Source of the DNA: an uncultured bacterium
Lineage (GTDB): Bacteria > Desulfobacterota > WTBG01
Length of the DNA stretch: 6,587 nucleotides
Direction of reading: 5' to 3'
Assembly (NCBI GenBank): GCA_938024025.1
Contig: CALJBY010000016.1
Coordinates: 1-6,587 of the forward strand
A program made the translations under genes and the position numbers. The notes below the pieces were generated by a model. That model was not told where the DNA came from. It made no database searches and saw nothing but the letters and a program-made list of their open reading frames with translations. Below are positions 4,935 to 6,587 of the stretch, in pieces. Position 1 is the first letter of the stretch; each line of letters begins with the position of its first letter.

Positions 4935-6488
4935 ATGGGTATCGTTGCGGATAGCATTAAGGCATTACAAGAAAAAGAATCGAAATTACGGGAGATGGGT
5001 GGTGAAAAGGCTGTTCAGAAGCAACATGAGCGCGGTAAGCTGAATGCGCGGGAACGGATCAATCTATTATTTGATACTGGTAGCTTTAAAGAGCTGGACT
5101 TGTTTGTCACCCACCGAAGCGTCAACTTTGACATGGCAAAGACTACAATACCTTCCGATGGCGTTGTTATTGGCTATGGTCTGGTCGAAGGGCGCACGGT
5201 CTTTGCCTTTTCCCAGGATTTTACCGCTCGAGCAGGAACCCTCGGTGAAATGCAGGCTAAAAAGATCTGTAAGGTTATGGATTTGGCTCTCAAAGCAGGA
5301 GCACCCATTGTAGGCATTGACGATTCAGGTGGTGCGAGAATACAAGAAGGGGTGGATGCCCTTTCTGGCTACGGAGAGATATTTTTTAGAAATTCTGCTG
5401 CTTCAGGTGTTATCCCCCAAATCACGGCTATCATGGGTCCTACAGCGGGGGGTGCCGTCTATTCCCCAGCCATGACTGACTGGATATTCATGGTTAAAAA
5501 CACAAGCTATATGTTTATTACCGGGCCCGATGTAATCAAGGCAGTTACGGGAGAGGAGATTTCCCAAGAAGAGCTGGGTGGTGCCATGGCACACAATTCC
5601 AGAAGTGGTGTCGCCCACTTTGCTTCCGAAAGCGATGAAGATGCTATTGCATCGATTAAGGAGTTATTAAGCTACCTTCCTTCCAATAATATGGAGGATC
5701 CTCCTCTAGTGGAAACAGGAGACGATCCCCTCCGCACCGATTCCCGCTTGGACGATATCATCCCCGATGACCCCCGCAAAACCTATGACATGAAGGATGT
5801 TATCGGCTCTATTGTAGACAATGCACACTTTTTTGAACCCCACGAATACTATGCACCCAATATGCTTGTCTGTTTTGCCCGGCTCAATGGACGCGTCATT
5901 GGCATCATAGCTAATCAACCCATGCACTTGGCTGGATGCCTGGATGTTAACGCTTCCGATAAGGCAACGCGCTTCATTCGCTTTTGTGATTCCTTCAATA
6001 TACCCCTGCTCACCATTACTGACGTTCCGGGATATTTACCGGGAAAAGACCAGGAATGGTCGGGCATTATCCGACACGGGGCAAAATTACTCTGGTGCTA
6101 TTCTGAGGCTACCGTTCCAAAACTCACCCTGATTACGCGAAAAGCCTATGGGGGTGCCTATATCGCCATGTGCAGTCGCCATTTAGGTGCTGATTTTGTA
6201 TTTTCATGGCCGGCAGCGGAAATTGCCGTGATGGGAGCTGAAGGAGCAGCCAACATAATTCATCGTAGAGAAATCAAGGAAGCTTCCGATCCCGCAGCTA
6301 AACGGCAAGAGAAAATAAATGAGTATCGGGAGCTCTTCTCAAATCCTTATATTGCCGCCTCACGCGGCTACGTTGATGCGGTGATTAGGCCACGGGATAC
6401 CCGGCCTTCACTCATTAGTGCACTGGAGGCAATTGCCAACAAAAGGGAAACACGTCCTCCCAAAAAACACGGAAATATTCCCGTATAA
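4935..6488 (+). CDS. mmdA: Biotin-dependent acyl-CoA carboxyltransferase (MmdA/PccB type)
   Basis: This 517-residue protein is the carboxyltransferase subunit that moves CO2 between biotin and an acyl-CoA, most likely propionyl-/methylmalonyl-CoA. It is full length, with two crotonase-like halves. The N half has DDSGGARIQEGV (129-140) and MGPTAGGAVYSPA (167-179), which form the acyl-CoA and oxyanion sites. The C half has DVPGYLPG (363-370), RKAYGGAYIAM (402-412), AVMGAEGAAN (431-440) and the family C-terminal KKHGNIPV (510-517). No biotin-carboxylase or biotinyl domain is fused. The residue after YGGAY is Ile410, where propionyl-CoA carboxylase beta subunits carry Asp; methylmalonyl-CoA decarboxylase alpha subunits, as I recall them, have a hydrophobic residue. 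It could serve a sodium-pumping decarboxylase or a cytoplasmic carboxylase; partner subunits, expected downstream, would decide. AAGGAG (4922-4927) lies seven bases before the ATG, and a strong promoter precedes it. Confidence 0.9.
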   Translation: MGIVADSIKALQEKESKLREMGGEKAVQKQHERGKLNARERINLLFDTGSFKELDLFVTHRSVNFDMAKTTIPSDGVVIGYGLVEGRTVFAFSQDFTARAGTLGEMQAKKICKVMDLALKAGAPIVGIDDSGGARIQEGVDALSGYGEIFFRNSAASGVIPQITAIMGPTAGGAVYSPAMTDWIFMVKNTSYMFITGPDVIKAVTGEEISQEELGGAMAHNSRSGVAHFASESDEDAIASIKELLSYLPSNNMEDPPLVETGDDPLRTDSRLDDIIPDDPRKTYDMKDVIGSIVDNAHFFEPHEYYAPNMLVCFARLNGRVIGIIANQPMHLAGCLDVNASDKATRFIRFCDSFNIPLLTITDVPGYLPGKDQEWSGIIRHGAKLLWCYSEATVPKLTLITRKAYGGAYIAMCSRHLGADFVFSWPAAEIAVMGAEGAANIIHRREIKEASDPAAKRQEKINEYRELFSNPYIAASRGYVDAVIRPRDTRPSLISALEAIANKRETRPPKKHGNIPV

Positions 6489-6578
6489 CCCGTGCCAAGA
6501 CAAACATACTCGTAAGGTGCCTATTGACCCCTTCCCGTTTCCCTTCATTGGGGTACAACTACGGAGGAGGGTGCTAGC

Positions 6579-6587
6579 ATGCACACG
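6579..6587 (+). CDS. Start of the next gene, cut by the window edge
   Basis: ATGCACACG is preceded by GGAGGAGG (6563-6570), a strong ribosome binding site eight bases upstream, and lies 90 bases after the carboxyltransferase stop on the same strand. Only Met-His-Thr is visible, so the product cannot be identified. By analogy with carboxyltransferase operons it could be a biotin carboxyl carrier, a biotin carboxylase, a decarboxylase gamma subunit or methylmalonyl-CoA epimerase. ACCCC (6527-6531) and GGGGT (6550-6554) in the gap could pair but have no T-run, so cotranscription is likely. Confidence 0.5.

Overview
The window holds six complete genes and the first codons of a seventh, all on the + strand, with short gaps (the largest is about 285 bases). 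No RNA gene, CRISPR array, insertion sequence or prophage gene is visible. The gene set is a nucleotide-sugar glycosyltransferase, a YtxH-type membrane protein, glycogen synthase, a two-iron desulfoferrodoxin (superoxide reductase), a LapA-domain membrane protein and a biotin-dependent carboxyltransferase of the MmdA/PccB type. This fits a Gram-negative-like anaerobe of moderate GC. The desulfoferrodoxin together with an MmdA-like subunit recalls sulfate-reducing or syntrophic Desulfobacterota, but this is an inference from gene content and does not fix the taxon.

Layout. Positions 1-171 are a leader with a hairpin and a possible sigma70-type promoter. 172-1443 encodes a GT-A fold glycosyltransferase resembling glucosyl-3-phosphoglycerate or mannosylglycerate synthases. 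1526-1894 encodes a YtxH-domain protein. 1895-2168 has no convincing gene, but it contains helical-looking peptide stretches split between two frames and a hairpin just before the next ribosome binding site. 2169-3638 is glgA, followed by a likely intrinsic terminator. 3774-4151 is desulfoferrodoxin with every iron ligand at its canonical residue number. 4152-4364 contains two strong inverted repeats. 4365-4649 is the LapA-domain protein. 4650-4934 ends with a likely terminator and then a very good TTGACA-18-TATAGT promoter driving the carboxyltransferase at 4935-6488. A start codon with a strong ribosome binding site at 6579 opens the next gene, which the window cuts off.

How the genes relate. 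The glycosyltransferase, YtxH protein and GlgA could form a loose carbohydrate cluster for storage polysaccharide and possibly a glycosylglycerate-type solute. Desulfoferrodoxin is an independent oxygen-defence gene. The carboxyltransferase begins a new transcription unit, probably for methylmalonyl-CoA/propionyl-CoA metabolism, and its partner subunits would be expected downstream. Most of the window is ordinary. The points most worth a second look are the substrate of the glycosyltransferase, the hairpin pair at 4185-4265, the possible decayed gene at 1895-2128 and the specificity residue of the carboxyltransferase.
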